A stretch of DNA of 64,000 bases, from assembly GCF_046546515.1 (NCBI RefSeq), contig NZ_JBKHKJ010000023.1:23587-87586 (forward strand), in the 5' to 3' direction. Position 1 is the stretch's first letter. Each line of letters begins with the position of its first letter. Positions 8,677-16,769 of this stretch are shown piece by piece. Below the pieces are notes generated by a model. The model did no database searches, was not told where the DNA came from, and was given only the letters and a program-made list of their open reading frames with translations. Source of the stretch: Parasediminibacterium sp046546515. GTDB taxonomy: Bacteria; Bacteroidota; Bacteroidia; Chitinophagales; Chitinophagaceae. The translations under genes were made by a program, and so were the position numbers.

Positions 8677-8795
8677 TTTTACGTTAACCGTTGACCGATA
8701 ACCGTTCACCGACTTACGCTTTGTTTTAAAAGAACTTTTTTACTGATAACAGTTCACTGACGACAAGGTGGTCTGTCAACGGTGAACGGTCAAGA
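8677..8795. repeat. AACCGTTNACCG quasi-tandem repeat between yajC and the DUF1573 gene
   Basis: Variants of ACCGTTGACCGATAACCG and its complement (GGTGAACGGTCAA) fill the gap, so the spacer can fold on itself. It follows the same design as the other junction repeats, with different base words. Confidence 0.55.
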
Positions 8796-8796
8796 A

Positions 8797-9267
8797 TTAT
8801 TTCACTGGCTTTGTAGGCAATACCACTTTGTCGCCCGGTGCACCTTTTACATTTCCGGTGAATACGAGGTATTTTTCCGTTCCGTTGCTGGTGTTGGTGC
8901 TTACGATGATTGTTTTATGAATATCCCCACCACCATGTATTTTGTTGCTGTCAAATGCACCTGTTACCCAGCCTTCGCCGCCTGGGGCTATTGGTTCCTT
9001 TGTGTAGTCTGCCACTGTGCAGCCGCAACCAGGTTTGGCACTGGTAATAATCAAAGGTTTAGTACCTGTGTTTTTGCAGAGGAATTTTACTTGAGCTTTT
9101 TCGCCCATGTTTATCGTACCAATGCTTACCAGCGTATCTAGCCATTGCACGGTTGTGAAGTTGGCAGTGTCAACCGCAGCTTTCTTTTGCACCTCCGCTG
9201 TACCTCCGTTGCAGGAAGCAAAGGCTAGTAAAATAAGTAATGATGAACCAGCCAGTAATGTTTTCAT
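8797..9267 (-). CDS. DUF1573 domain lipoprotein
   Basis: A signal peptide with a lipobox-like end (LLILLAFASC, Cys about residue 19) precedes a DUF1573 domain (about 38-130). The domain has an immunoglobulin-like pattern: FLCKNTGTKPLIITSAKPGCGCTVADYT, then a glycine-rich turn, then STNTSNGTEKYLVFTGNVKG. The CGC motif is characteristic of this family, which is very common in Bacteroidota and of unknown molecular function. It is probably anchored in the periplasm or outer membrane. The position between nusB and yajC is conserved in many relatives as far as I know. Confidence 0.85.
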   Translation of the reverse strand: MKTLLAGSSLLILLAFASCNGGTAEVQKKAAVDTANFTTVQWLDTLVSIGTINMGEKAQVKFLCKNTGTKPLIITSAKPGCGCTVADYTKEPIAPGGEGWVTGAFDSNKIHGGGDIHKTIIVSTNTSNGTEKYLVFTGNVKGAPGDKVVLPTKPVK

Positions 9268-9390
9268 GTTTTATCTAATTTTTATAATGAAAAATTGTTT
9301 TATTCAATAGCAGTGTTATTTGCTGCAAATCTTCAATTTTTATCATTCAAATCAAAATAATCAACGTTAAAATGCCCTTAACCCTGCATT

Positions 9391-10320
9391 TTATTTTTTT
9401 TGCTTAAATTCTATTTTGTTCAATTTATCGGCCTGTGCCAGTTCCTTGTGTATATTGTCTAATATACCGTTCACAAAAAAACCGCTTTGCTCGGTGCTGT
9501 ATTCTTTTGCAAGGTCTATGTATTCGTTGATGGTTACCTTAGTAGGTATGGTTTCAAAATACAAGAACTCGCAAACCCCCATCTGCATCAGCACCATGTC
9601 TAGCGAGGCAATCCTTTCCGAATCCCAGTTTTGCAGTTTGGGCTTAATAAGGTCTAGCAAATACTGCCTTTTATTATAGGTGCTTATCAGCAGCGATTTG
9701 GCAAACGCCCATTTTTCCTCGCTTATTATCTCCTGTAGGTTATAGCCATTAGGTTTAGAAAGGTAATTGTTTACCATTTGGTCCATCATCTCGCAGTCAT
9801 CGTCCCAATTGTTGAATAGTTCTTCCAAGTGCGATGTAAAAACTTCGTCTGGCAGCATCAAATTGGTAAAAATAAAACGCAATATTTCTTTTTCCTTTTG
9901 TTTTTCGCGGCTTTGTGCGTTAATGTACAACTGGTATTCGCTGCTTGCTACTAAGTTGTTGTATATCCTTTTTAGGAAATCGGGGTTGATAAGGTTTTCT
10001 GGCTTTACTTTCTCAACTGCTTTTTTAAAAGATTCATTTTCTACTATCTGCCACAACAGCTCGTTGCCCGCCAGCTTGGTGTTTACGTTCAAGTCTTCTA
10101 ACGTAGGCAAATGCTTGTTTGCTTTTTTCACTGCGTCTGTTTCTGCATAGCGTGCCACTTCCGTGGTAAAATAAAGCAGATAAACGAGTAGTTCCTTGGT
10201 TTTTTCAAAACTTTTTTCCAATTCAGCCACAGGGTTTTTGATGGCATTGTCCCCTTTGCCAGCATCCATCATGTACAGTAGCTGCATTACTTTAACCCTG
10301 ATGTTTCTTCTACTAATCAT
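9391..10320 (-). CDS. nusB: Transcription antitermination protein NusB, extended form
   Basis: NusB binds boxA RNA with NusE (S10) and prevents premature termination, mainly in rRNA operons. The protein is 309 aa against about 140 in most phyla. The N-terminal half begins MISRRNIRVKVMQLLYMMD, like the usual NusB start, and the C-terminal NusB fold (about 180-300) carries WDSERIASLDMVLMQMGVCE and TKVTINEYIDLAKEYSTEQS. The inserted helical region of about 150 residues is normal for Bacteroidota NusB. The gene is first in a minus-strand run with DUF1573, yajC and coaE. Confidence 0.93.
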   Translation of the reverse strand: MISRRNIRVKVMQLLYMMDAGKGDNAIKNPVAELEKSFEKTKELLVYLLYFTTEVARYAETDAVKKANKHLPTLEDLNVNTKLAGNELLWQIVENESFKKAVEKVKPENLINPDFLKRIYNNLVASSEYQLYINAQSREKQKEKEILRFIFTNLMLPDEVFTSHLEELFNNWDDDCEMMDQMVNNYLSKPNGYNLQEIISEEKWAFAKSLLISTYNKRQYLLDLIKPKLQNWDSERIASLDMVLMQMGVCEFLYFETIPTKVTINEYIDLAKEYSTEQSGFFVNGILDNIHKELAQADKLNKIEFKQKK

Positions 10321-10616
10321 TCAAAAAAGATCTTTGTTTCGAGTCGGCGAAGATAGGGGAAACGATTGCTTGCACAGTAATATTTCGCTGTAAAGGCATG
10401 AAGAAACTCAAAGGTTCAAGGAAAGAGCAGGCAAAGCAACATGTATGCACACTTTTACTTCTGGCAAGGTCTTTGAAAAATTACCATTAAGTATATAGGC
10501 AATCTATCTGTAAAATACGCAGTGTATAAAGGCTTTCTGCTTCATTTATGCGATACCGAATGCCTGCTGGGGAATTAATTCCACAGTAATTATCAATTAT
10601 CAATTATTAATTATTT
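10321..10616. promoter_or_regulatory. Divergent intergenic region between nusB and a plus-strand gene
   Basis: This region must hold promoters for both divergent transcripts. I cannot assign clear -33/-7 boxes. The last 30 bp before the plus-strand ATG are a quasi-tandem repeat (ATTATCAATTATCAATTATTAATTA in outline). Confidence 0.4.
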
Positions 10617-11108
10617 ATGGCTGATACTAAAATAAATTTATTTATTGTCCACAGCGATTATTTGGCCGTTACACGGCTAAAAATGTACTTGTTTGCAAAG
10701 TTTGGCAAGTATATAAGCATCACTTCTTTTTACAAGGGCGAAAGTTGCCTGCTGCATATTGATGCAAGTACTGCTTTTATTGTGCTAGGCACAATACCTG
10801 ACGAGCAAAACAAGGTGAACATTTATAATGCCGTGAAGGCGGCCAACGCTGAGACGGAAATAGTTGCATTTGCCGACAATGAAACCATTGGGGCAATTTT
10901 GGCAGCTTACCTTGACGGCACAACGGGCGTTTTATTGACCGAAAACAAAAATTTCAACAAGCTGAGGCCTTTTATCAAAAGATTAGCGCCTGGCCGCTTG
11001 CAAAACATCACAAATGACATGGGCGTGGCTGGCTACATTACCCTTTGCCTTGGGTTTATAATATTGGTAAGCGCCATTGCTTTTTTTATGATGAAATTGA
11101 ATACATAA
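10617..11108 (+). CDS. Degenerate receiver-like protein with C-terminal membrane anchor
   Basis: The first 125 residues follow the beta-alpha rhythm of a response-regulator receiver: NLFIVHSDYLAVTRLKMYL, then TAFIVLGTIPDEQN, then TEIVAFADNETIGAIL, then GVLLTENKNFNKL. The acidic pair is reduced to HSD, the phosphoacceptor Asp position reads LGTIP, and the switch Thr and the Lys are not in place, so phosphorylation is unlikely. One transmembrane helix (about 138-158, VAGYITLCLGFIILVSAIAF) closes the protein, which puts the domain on the cytoplasmic face. I infer a pseudo-receiver that binds a partner at the membrane. I do not recognise a named family. Confidence 0.5.
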   Translation: MADTKINLFIVHSDYLAVTRLKMYLFAKFGKYISITSFYKGESCLLHIDASTAFIVLGTIPDEQNKVNIYNAVKAANAETEIVAFADNETIGAILAAYLDGTTGVLLTENKNFNKLRPFIKRLAPGRLQNITNDMGVAGYITLCLGFIILVSAIAFFMMKLNT

Positions 11109-11125
11109 CTAAAGTTGTTTTTCTT

Positions 11126-11300
11126 TTGCCACATAGGGAAATGGCACACATAGGCAAGAAAAAAAAGAGAGTAAATATAGTAGTTACTTGTGTTTTTGGG
11201 TTTTCAGTGTATATAATGAAAGTTGGAGACAAGGTAAATAATTATGCTTTCTTCCTATTCTTCACTTAAAACTATGTGGTTATGTGCCTTTGTAGCGAAA
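11126..11300. repeat. Long hairpin of the CCACATAGGCAC repeat family
   Basis: The left arm (TGCCACATAGGGAAATGGCACACATAGGCA in outline) and right arm (AACTATGTGGTTATGTGCCTTTGTAGC in outline) enclose an A-rich middle. It lies between two convergent genes. Confidence 0.6.
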
Positions 11301-11310
11301 TAATAAATGC

Positions 11311-12366
11311 TTAGTATTCGCCCTCTGGCGGTTGTGATGATTTCTTTTTAGTAGTTTTTATTTTCTTTGGTTCTTTTGGCTCTGTTGTTGTTTGCTGGCT
11401 TTCTTGTTGCTGCAACAACATATTCCTGCGCGATTGCTCGTCCAGTTTTTTCTGGTCAAGGTTGCCGTTTTCATCTAGTATCATGGCTTCCAATGGTGCA
11501 TTGCCATTGCCAAGCGATAGCGTTGCTAATTTGGGTACATGCCCCCAATGGTTGTTTTCCCATTTAAAGGCTTCGTAGCTGCCATCTGGCACGTAAGTAT
11601 ATTTGCTTTCTGGTTCATCACTTTCGCTTGCCAAATGGTCAAACACAATCATCTGTGTTTCGCCATCGTATAGCATCCTTAGCTTAGCTTCTTTTTTATA
11701 TTCCAGCCCATACCTATAAGCAATCCCTTTCTGTCTGGATGTATCTGAAGGTTCAAATTTAAAATAATTTCCACCAAAATGGGGTATCCCATTCTCGTCA
11801 AAAGTCAAGATGTCTATCCATTTTATATTGCTCCTAGGCCCATTTTCATCATAGCCCAGCAGGGTATATACTTTCTTGTTCCCGTCCATGTTCAGCAATA
11901 CTTTATAGTAGATAGCGCCAATCCAGTTTTTAATATTGCGTATAGAATCGCCTGGTGCTTTTGTAAAGTCTGACACGTCAAAAAGCGGGAATAGTTTTAG
12001 GCTACCATCGGGGGTACGCATTTGTATGGCCCCACGCTGGCGGTAATAGGTATAGTCTTTCATCATCTGCCATGTGAAAATGCGGAAGCTACTGTCGGGT
12101 GCATATAGTTTAGAAATGCTTGTTAAAGAATCGAAAGGGTAGTAAAAAGAATAGGGCATTTTAAGCGCACGGACTAGCCCACGGGTAAAAAGGCTATCGG
12201 CCTCAAAGCGCATGAACCAATGGTCAGCATTGATCATGTCGTAACTATACCCTTTTATTTTTTTTTCTATCTGGGGCAGGGTTAGCTTGTTTTCTTTGGC
12301 GATGGGCTGTGCTAATGCACTGCCTATTACTGTGAAGCAAAGAATTAAAAAAAAGATTTGTTTCAT
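11311..12366 (-). CDS. Secreted protein of unknown function
   Basis: This 351-aa protein has a clear signal peptide (MKQIFFLILCFTVIGSALA, then QP). The mature part is mixed alpha/beta with many aromatic residues. It contains FDSLTSISKLYAPDSSFRIF and GAIYYKVLLN, which suggest a beta-rich fold like a lipocalin or propeller strand series. The last 45 residues are low complexity (Q, T, K, P rich, ending KKSSQPPEGEY) and probably disordered. I do not recognise a domain. It follows the heptose genes on the same strand with a 74-bp gap, so it may be part of that transcript. Confidence 0.6.
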   Translation of the reverse strand: MKQIFFLILCFTVIGSALAQPIAKENKLTLPQIEKKIKGYSYDMINADHWFMRFEADSLFTRGLVRALKMPYSFYYPFDSLTSISKLYAPDSSFRIFTWQMMKDYTYYRQRGAIQMRTPDGSLKLFPLFDVSDFTKAPGDSIRNIKNWIGAIYYKVLLNMDGNKKVYTLLGYDENGPRSNIKWIDILTFDENGIPHFGGNYFKFEPSDTSRQKGIAYRYGLEYKKEAKLRMLYDGETQMIVFDHLASESDEPESKYTYVPDGSYEAFKWENNHWGHVPKLATLSLGNGNAPLEAMILDENGNLDQKKLDEQSRRNMLLQQQESQQTTTEPKEPKKIKTTKKKSSQPPEGEY

Positions 12367-12440
12367 TGTGTGGCTGAATAGATTACTAAGGTAGCATTCT
12401 CTTGCATGAGAAAAGCTATTTTGGCAGTAACCTTATAATT

Positions 12441-12998
12441 TTAGGCTTTTATTAATGCAGCAGCAAAGGCGGGAAGGTTGGCAAACCGAGCATCAATATC
12501 AGGATGTGGGAATAGGGTTTCGGGGTTTGTAGTGGCCAAAAACACGGTATATGCACCAGCATTGCGCCCAAAGCCCATGTCGCTTAGTTTGTTTCCTACC
12601 ATGATGCTTTTTGAAAAATTTATATGAGGGAAATCATTTTTTGCCTGCAATGCCATCCCTGCATTGGGCTTGCGGTTTGGGGCATCGCTTGCCAAATCGG
12701 GTGCATAATAAATTTTATCGATGCGGCCTTTATGACTCACAATAGCCTCCATCATGTTTTGGTGGATATGGTTTAGGTCGTCAACAGTCATCAACCCCTT
12801 GCCAACACCTTTTTGGTTGGTAACCATTACAATAGTGCCAAACCTTTTGTTTAGTATTTCTACGGTATCCAATACGCCTTCATAAAAAGAAAATTCACCC
12901 CAGTTCAGGATGTAGTCTTCCTTTTTTTCATGGTTAAATACACCGTCACGGTCTATGAATAGGGTCCAAGTTTTATCTATTTTGTTTAAATCGAACAT
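12441..12998 (-). CDS. gmhB: HAD-IIIA phosphatase, GmhB-like (heptose 1,7-bisphosphate 7-phosphatase)
   Basis: It is predicted to remove the 7-phosphate from D-glycero-D-manno-heptose 1,7-bisphosphate. HAD motif I is FIDRDGVFN (nucleophile about residue 16), motif II is MVTNQKGVGKG, the lysine of motif III is in NRKPNAGM, and motif IV is GNKLSD. The cysteine cluster that binds zinc in E. coli GmhB and HisB is absent (APDLASDAPNRKP here), and motif IV has Asn where Asp is usual. Both differences occur in some relatives, so activity is still likely. Its neighbours (hddC, gmhA, hddA) fix the substrate better than its own sequence does. Confidence 0.75.
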   Translation of the reverse strand: MFDLNKIDKTWTLFIDRDGVFNHEKKEDYILNWGEFSFYEGVLDTVEILNKRFGTIVMVTNQKGVGKGLMTVDDLNHIHQNMMEAIVSHKGRIDKIYYAPDLASDAPNRKPNAGMALQAKNDFPHINFSKSIMVGNKLSDMGFGRNAGAYTVFLATTNPETLFPHPDIDARFANLPAFAAALIKA

Positions 12999-13056
12999 AC
13001 TAATTTATTTTACCATCAAATTCCGTTTAATCCACCAAATACTACAAAATCTAGGT

Positions 13057-13755
13057 TCAGACAATCTTTTTAAAATCCTCCTGTGCCTGCAAATAATCCT
13101 GCGGTATGCCAATATCTATAAAATAAGCATCCTGCACCTGCCCAAACATCTTCCGTTCAAGGTACAATGCTTCCATATATGACTTCTCGAAGGAGAATTT
13201 TTGGGGCATAGCTTCCGAAAGGAAGGCTGCGACCTTCAATACATATAAGCCACCATTGATTAGCCCTTTGTCATAATGTTGTTTTTCTTTGAATGAGGCA
13301 ATTGACTGGTTTTCGTTTAACTCAACTACACCATACCTGTCAAAATTGTGCATTGGTTTTAATGAAAGGGTGCAAGCTGCAGCGGTATGGGTGTGTTGCT
13401 CCAATAATTTTTTCAAGTCAACTGCAAAAAAGGTATCGCCATTGGTTACAAACACATCCTTTTCGGTTGCTTTTGTGCAGGCAAGCTTTATAGCGCCACC
13501 AGTACCAAGCGGCTCATCCTCTATTGCATACTGCACTTGCAATACTGGGTAATCTTTTTTGATATATTCAATAACAGCTTCGCTTTTATACCCAAGGCTC
13601 AAAATAAATTTGCTTACACCCTTTTGCAAGAAATAGTCAATTACATAGCCAATAAATGGCCTGCCATTTACAGGGGCCATGCACTTGGGCAAGTCTGGTA
13701 CTGCACTACGCAAGCGTGTGCCGAGGCCGCCGGCAAGGATGATTGCTTCACTCAT
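13057..13755 (-). CDS. hddC: D-glycero-alpha-D-manno-heptose 1-phosphate guanylyltransferase, HddC-like
   Basis: This nucleotidyltransferase of the NTP_transferase family has 232 aa. The signature is ILAGGLGTRLRSAVPDLPK (residues 6-24), with the Lys that binds the triphosphate, followed by VTNGDTFF (metal-binding Asp) and INGGLYVL. It is predicted to form GDP-D-glycero-alpha-D-manno-heptose, the activated sugar for S-layer or surface glycans. A general sugar-1-phosphate nucleotidyltransferase role is the alternative. The adjacent gmhA, hddA and gmhB-like genes favour the heptose role. It starts 48 bp downstream of gmhA. Confidence 0.8.
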   Translation of the reverse strand: MSEAIILAGGLGTRLRSAVPDLPKCMAPVNGRPFIGYVIDYFLQKGVSKFILSLGYKSEAVIEYIKKDYPVLQVQYAIEDEPLGTGGAIKLACTKATEKDVFVTNGDTFFAVDLKKLLEQHTHTAAACTLSLKPMHNFDRYGVVELNENQSIASFKEKQHYDKGLINGGLYVLKVAAFLSEAMPQKFSFEKSYMEALYLERKMFGQVQDAYFIDIGIPQDYLQAQEDFKKIV

Positions 13756-13756
13756 A

Positions 13757-13821
13757 TAATGTTATACGTTGTACGTTATAAGTTGTACGTTTTAGCCCCC
13801 CCTTTAGGGGCTGGGGGTGGC
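13757..13821. repeat. Junction repeat ATACGTTGTACGTTATAAG plus GC-rich hairpin
   Basis: A quasi-tandem TACGTTGTACGTTA word series lies against the hddC start. It is followed by CCCCCCTTTAGGGGCTGGGG, a hairpin of the GC-rich dispersed family. The hairpin supplies the last codons and stop of gmhA. Confidence 0.6.
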
Positions 13822-14391
13822 AAATACCTGTTCTTCCACTAATTCGCAAATAATATGCCCCAGCAAAATATGGCTTTCCTGTATCCGTGGCGTGGTGGTG
13901 GAAGGCACATTGAACAAATAATCGCTTAATGGCTTTATGTTTCCACCAGTGGTGCCAGTAAGCCCAATGGTTACGATGCCCATTTCCCTTGCTACTTCAA
14001 ATGCCTTAATGATGTTTGTCGAATTGCCCGATGTGCTAAAGCCTAGTATCACATCGCCTTTTACGCCAATGCCATCAAGTAATCGGGCATAGATAACATC
14101 AAAGCTATAATCATTCGCCACGGCGGTTAAATAGCTTGTATTGCAGTGCAATGCTTCTGCGGGCAGTGCTTTCCTGTTTTTGTAGAACCTGCCGCTAAAT
14201 TCTGCGGCTAGGTGCTGAGCATCGGCCGCGCTGCCGCCATTGCCACAAAACAACACTTTGTTGCCAGCTTTAAAAGCATCGGTTATTACACCCACAACCG
14301 TTTCTATCGTTTGCATCAAGCTAGTATCTTTCAACAATTGTTGCTTTACACTAATAGAGTCATTAATCAGTTCATGTATTTTGTCTTTCAT
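13804..14391 (-). CDS. gmhA: Sedoheptulose 7-phosphate isomerase
   Basis: GmhA converts sedoheptulose 7-phosphate to D-glycero-D-manno-heptose 7-phosphate, the first step of heptose synthesis. The SIS-fold motif LFCGNGGSAADAQHLAAEFSGRF (positions about 47-69) is intact, as are FSTSGNSTNIIKA and GLTGTTGG. Residues E68 and the later HILLGHIICELVEE fit the active site of known GmhA. The 195-aa length is normal. The C-terminal FATPSP and stop come from a dispersed GC-rich repeat. The gene lies 33 bp after hddA. Confidence 0.92.
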   Translation of the reverse strand: MKDKIHELINDSISVKQQLLKDTSLMQTIETVVGVITDAFKAGNKVLFCGNGGSAADAQHLAAEFSGRFYKNRKALPAEALHCNTSYLTAVANDYSFDVIYARLLDGIGVKGDVILGFSTSGNSTNIIKAFEVAREMGIVTIGLTGTTGGNIKPLSDYLFNVPSTTTPRIQESHILLGHIICELVEEQVFATPSP

Positions 14392-14424
14392 ATCGCCTAA
14401 TCATAAATCGTTCTTCTTTATTAT

Positions 14425-15450
14425 TTATTGCGTTGTCCATGTTGTCAACCCATGCTGTGTAAGCTGGTAGCTTTTCACTTCTCCACCAAAAGTGAGCAAT
14501 TTATCTATTACTTTATAACGGTTATTGCCTGGGCAATAAAAAGTCATAAACCCCCCGCCACCGGCACCGCTAATTTTACCGCCACTTGCACCTGCCGTTT
14601 TAGCAGCAGCATATATTTCCTCAATCATGTTGTTGCTAATGCTTTTGGCCATTAGCTTTTTTTGCTCAAAGCCATAGTCCAATATTTCCCCTATCTCGTG
14701 CAGCCTGCCTTTTAGCAAAGCTTCTTTCATCATGCGTGATTGTTCTTTTAGCTGGTGCATGGCATCCATGGATGCTACATTTTTCTGCAACACGTTGCTT
14801 TGCTGCTCTTTAATGATAGTAGCACTTTCCCTGCTTGTAGCAGTATAATATAATACTAAGTTGTTCTCCAGTTCGTTCAAGTATTCCTGCCTGATGCGCA
14901 ATGGGTTTACAATTACTTTGTCGCCACCGTAAAACTCCATGAAGTTTACCCCGCCAAAGGTAGCTGCATATTGGTCTTGCTTGCCGCCGCTCAATTGAAG
15001 GTCGTTCCGCTCTATTTCATAGGCATAATGGGCAATGTCATAATCGCCCAAGGGCAGTTTCAGCATTTCTACAAAAGCACCGATGATGGCCACCACTAGC
15101 GTAGAAGATGTACCCAAGCCGCTACCTGCAGGGGCATCTACAAAAGTACTCAACCTGAACCCTTTTTCAGGGAAGCCGTAATCTTTATGGACACGGTTGT
15201 AAACGCCTTTCAGCAAATCCAGATGACCATTTATGGGTAATTCCTTTGCCCATTCAAATATTTCTTCTTCCTTGCGGTCAAGTGCCTGTATAATTATGCT
15301 ATTGCCTTCAATCAATTCAAGAGAAGCATGTGCGTACAAGGATAGGGTAGCATTTAAGATAGCCCCTCCAAACTGGTCGCTATATGGGCTAACATCTGTG
15401 CCCCCACCTGCCAAGCCAATACGCAATGGTGCTTTGCTGCGATAAATCAT
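14425..15450 (-). CDS. hddA: D-glycero-alpha-D-manno-heptose 7-phosphate kinase, HddA-like
   Basis: This GHMP-family kinase phosphorylates C1 of the heptose 7-phosphate made by GmhA. It has 341 aa: an N-terminal substrate motif RIGLAGGGTDVSPYSD, the ATP motif DAPAGSGLGTSSTLVVA (about 107-123), and C-terminal SGAGGGGFMTFYC. GHMP kinases also include fucokinases and galactokinases, but the RIGLAGGGTD start and the gmhA/hddC/gmhB neighbours point to the HddA branch. It is the first gene of the heptose run, and its promoter must lie in or near the repeat element upstream. Confidence 0.88.
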   Translation of the reverse strand: MIYRSKAPLRIGLAGGGTDVSPYSDQFGGAILNATLSLYAHASLELIEGNSIIIQALDRKEEEIFEWAKELPINGHLDLLKGVYNRVHKDYGFPEKGFRLSTFVDAPAGSGLGTSSTLVVAIIGAFVEMLKLPLGDYDIAHYAYEIERNDLQLSGGKQDQYAATFGGVNFMEFYGGDKVIVNPLRIRQEYLNELENNLVLYYTATSRESATIIKEQQSNVLQKNVASMDAMHQLKEQSRMMKEALLKGRLHEIGEILDYGFEQKKLMAKSISNNMIEEIYAAAKTAGASGGKISGAGGGGFMTFYCPGNNRYKVIDKLLTFGGEVKSYQLTQHGLTTWTTQ

Positions 15451-15865
15451 TTTCCTGTTTTTATATAATCGGGCTACATTGTGCAGCTATTTCATCATTT
15501 TCTAGCCAAAAAAATGCCGAGGCAAAGCAACGCTTTTTTTCTTTGGGATTGGCGGGGGTGGAAAATAAATATTTATTAAGGGTTAGTATTCCTTTTGCTA
15601 GTTGTATCTGGATACTTTAGCTTGTATCGAGCAAGGTATTGCCTGCAGGCAGGGGCATAGTGCTGGGTCAGCCCGGGACTGATGCTGGTGATTGCAATAT
15701 TGCCGATGTTTTTCCATAAGCCAAATATATAACGTCAAGCTGGAACTAAAGCCAAGCAAAGAAGAAAAAGATGAAGTTTTTTCCGTCACCCCTGCTTGCG
15801 GCAATACCCATGTTATCGGCCGTTTTGTCTATGCAGGGTGTGCCATCCTTTGTTTTCTCGAACCC

Positions 15866-15939
15866 AGCCTGTGTCGACCTGTGAACGAATTTTGTCAACC
15901 AATAGCCTGTGTCCAGCTGCGAACGACCTTTGTCAAGCC
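15866..15939 (+). repeat. Imperfect tandem duplication, period 38 bp
   Basis: Two neighbouring units start AGCCTGTGTCGACCTGTGAA and AGCCTGTGTCCAGCTGCGAA and both end in TTGTCAA. They lie in the part of copy A that copy B lacks. Recombination between such units could explain the deletion in copy B. Confidence 0.6.
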
Positions 15940-16108
15940 ACAAAGTTTATGAAAAAGTAAAACTTTTTGAAAGACCAAAGCCTGCCGCAGGCCTCCTTTT
16001 GTGTTCTTTTCAGGGTTGTTTTTTTAATTTTCAATTTTTTCAGATTGTTTGTTTGATGTAACTCATTGATATACAGTTGTTTTATTCATTAGTGACGAAG
16101 GTTTTACA

Positions 16109-16214
16109 GTGAATTAATGGTGATTTATTGTGGATTTAATGATGATTTATTGTGTATCAATGTGTATTTATCGTGTATCAATGATGATTTATGATGTATT
16201 AAAAGTGATTCATT
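16109..16214 (+). repeat. Phased degenerate array in element copy A, ten units
   Basis: Units begin with GTG or GAT: GTGAATTAATG, GTGATTTATT, GTGGATTTAAT, GATGATTTATT, GTGTATCAAT, GTGTATTTATC, GTGTATCAAT, GATGATTTAT, GATGTATTAAAA, GTGATTCATT. The spacing averages 10.7 bp. Copy B has exactly one unit fewer. Confidence 0.8.
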
Positions 16215-16286
16215 TTAGGTTGCCAAGTCCCCCTGTTGATAAAACGCTGTAAATTAGTCTACCGTCAGGGATAGTCCAAAAGTAAA

Positions 16287-16343
16287 ATCCTATATGGGGG
16301 CATATTTCCCCCATGAGCATCCCAAAATTCCCCCATAAACGAT
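16287..16343 (+). repeat. 57-bp double hairpin, copy A
   Basis: ATCCTATATGGGGG, CATATTT, CCCCCATGAGCATCCC and CCCCCATAAACGAT in order. The first stem pairs ATGGGGG with CCCCCAT around a 7-nt loop, and the second CCCCCAT can compete for the same partner, so two exclusive folds are possible. Confidence 0.75.
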
Positions 16344-16386
16344 AGTATTGATAATCCCCAAAACCAAGTTGACCTCTATCATTATG

Positions 16387-16743
16387 CTAATAAGTAATAA
16401 AATAATCTCCTCCTGCTTCCGAATGCCAATTGCTGCTTTCAACTATTTTGCAACTATCCATAACCGTGTAGGTCATGTTTTCTTTTAATTCAAGATAGCA
16501 AGATGGGCAATTTGGATAGTTCGTTAAATAATAAATTCCAACATCATTAAACTGCATCTGGTTATAAGACTCTAATAAATAGGACTTATAAAGAAAAAAT
16601 AAATAGCCAAAAAAGAGAATTAAAGGAAAAGCCCAAAGCTTGGTTTTCTTGTTAGAAGTTAAAGCCAGCAATAAGTAAATGATACAACCAAACCCTAATA
16701 TAAAGTAAATAAAGTAAACAAGCCCTTCTCCAATTGCAGACAT
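16387..16743 (-). CDS. Small membrane protein of unknown function
   Basis: This 118-aa protein has two transmembrane segments (about 8-28, LVYFIYFILGFGCIIYLLLAL, shown in part, and about 36-52, AFPLILFFGYLFFLY). A C-terminal soluble part has two close cysteines (NYPNCPSCY) and YTVMDSCKIV. The paired cysteines suggest an oxidised loop outside the cytoplasm. I do not recognise a family. The gene is AT-richer than the flanking operons. It lies 26 bp after the nuclease-family gene and may share its transcript. Confidence 0.5.
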   Translation of the reverse strand: MSAIGEGLVYFIYFILGFGCIIYLLLALTSNKKTKLWAFPLILFFGYLFFLYKSYLLESYNQMQFNDVGIYYLTNYPNCPSCYLELKENMTYTVMDSCKIVESSNWHSEAGGDYFITY

Positions 16744-16769
16744 CTGTTAGGATTTTACAAGATGAAAAA

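Larger units (their letters stand above)
15627..16343 (+). repeat. Dispersed element, copy A (empty MITE site)
   Basis: This non-coding element of 717 bp is shared with 51788-52630. In order it has: a GC-rich head (GCCTGCAGGCAGGGGCATAG and TGGGTCAGCCCGG), a stretch of about 165 bp missing from copy B, a hairpin AAAAAGTAAAACTTTTT, the site CCGCAGGCCTCCTTTTG where copy B carries a MITE, a 22-bp box (16059-16080), a 10-11 bp phased array (16109-16214), a spacer and a 57-bp double hairpin (16287-16343). Minus-strand frames through the head (such as GLTQHYAPACRQYLAR) are shared with copy B but hold stops. They may be remnants of a gene or accidental. It fills most of the gap 15451-16386. Confidence 0.8.

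Noticed and set aside
15598..15943. Minus-strand frames in the head of element copy A (with KNFIFFFFAWL and LTQHYAPACRQYLAR)
   Set aside because: They are shared in part with copy B but contain stops and no known domain; more likely a decayed or spurious frame.
16105..16220. CRISPR-like array in element copy A
   Set aside because: Units are 10-12 bp without spacers. No cas gene is in the window.
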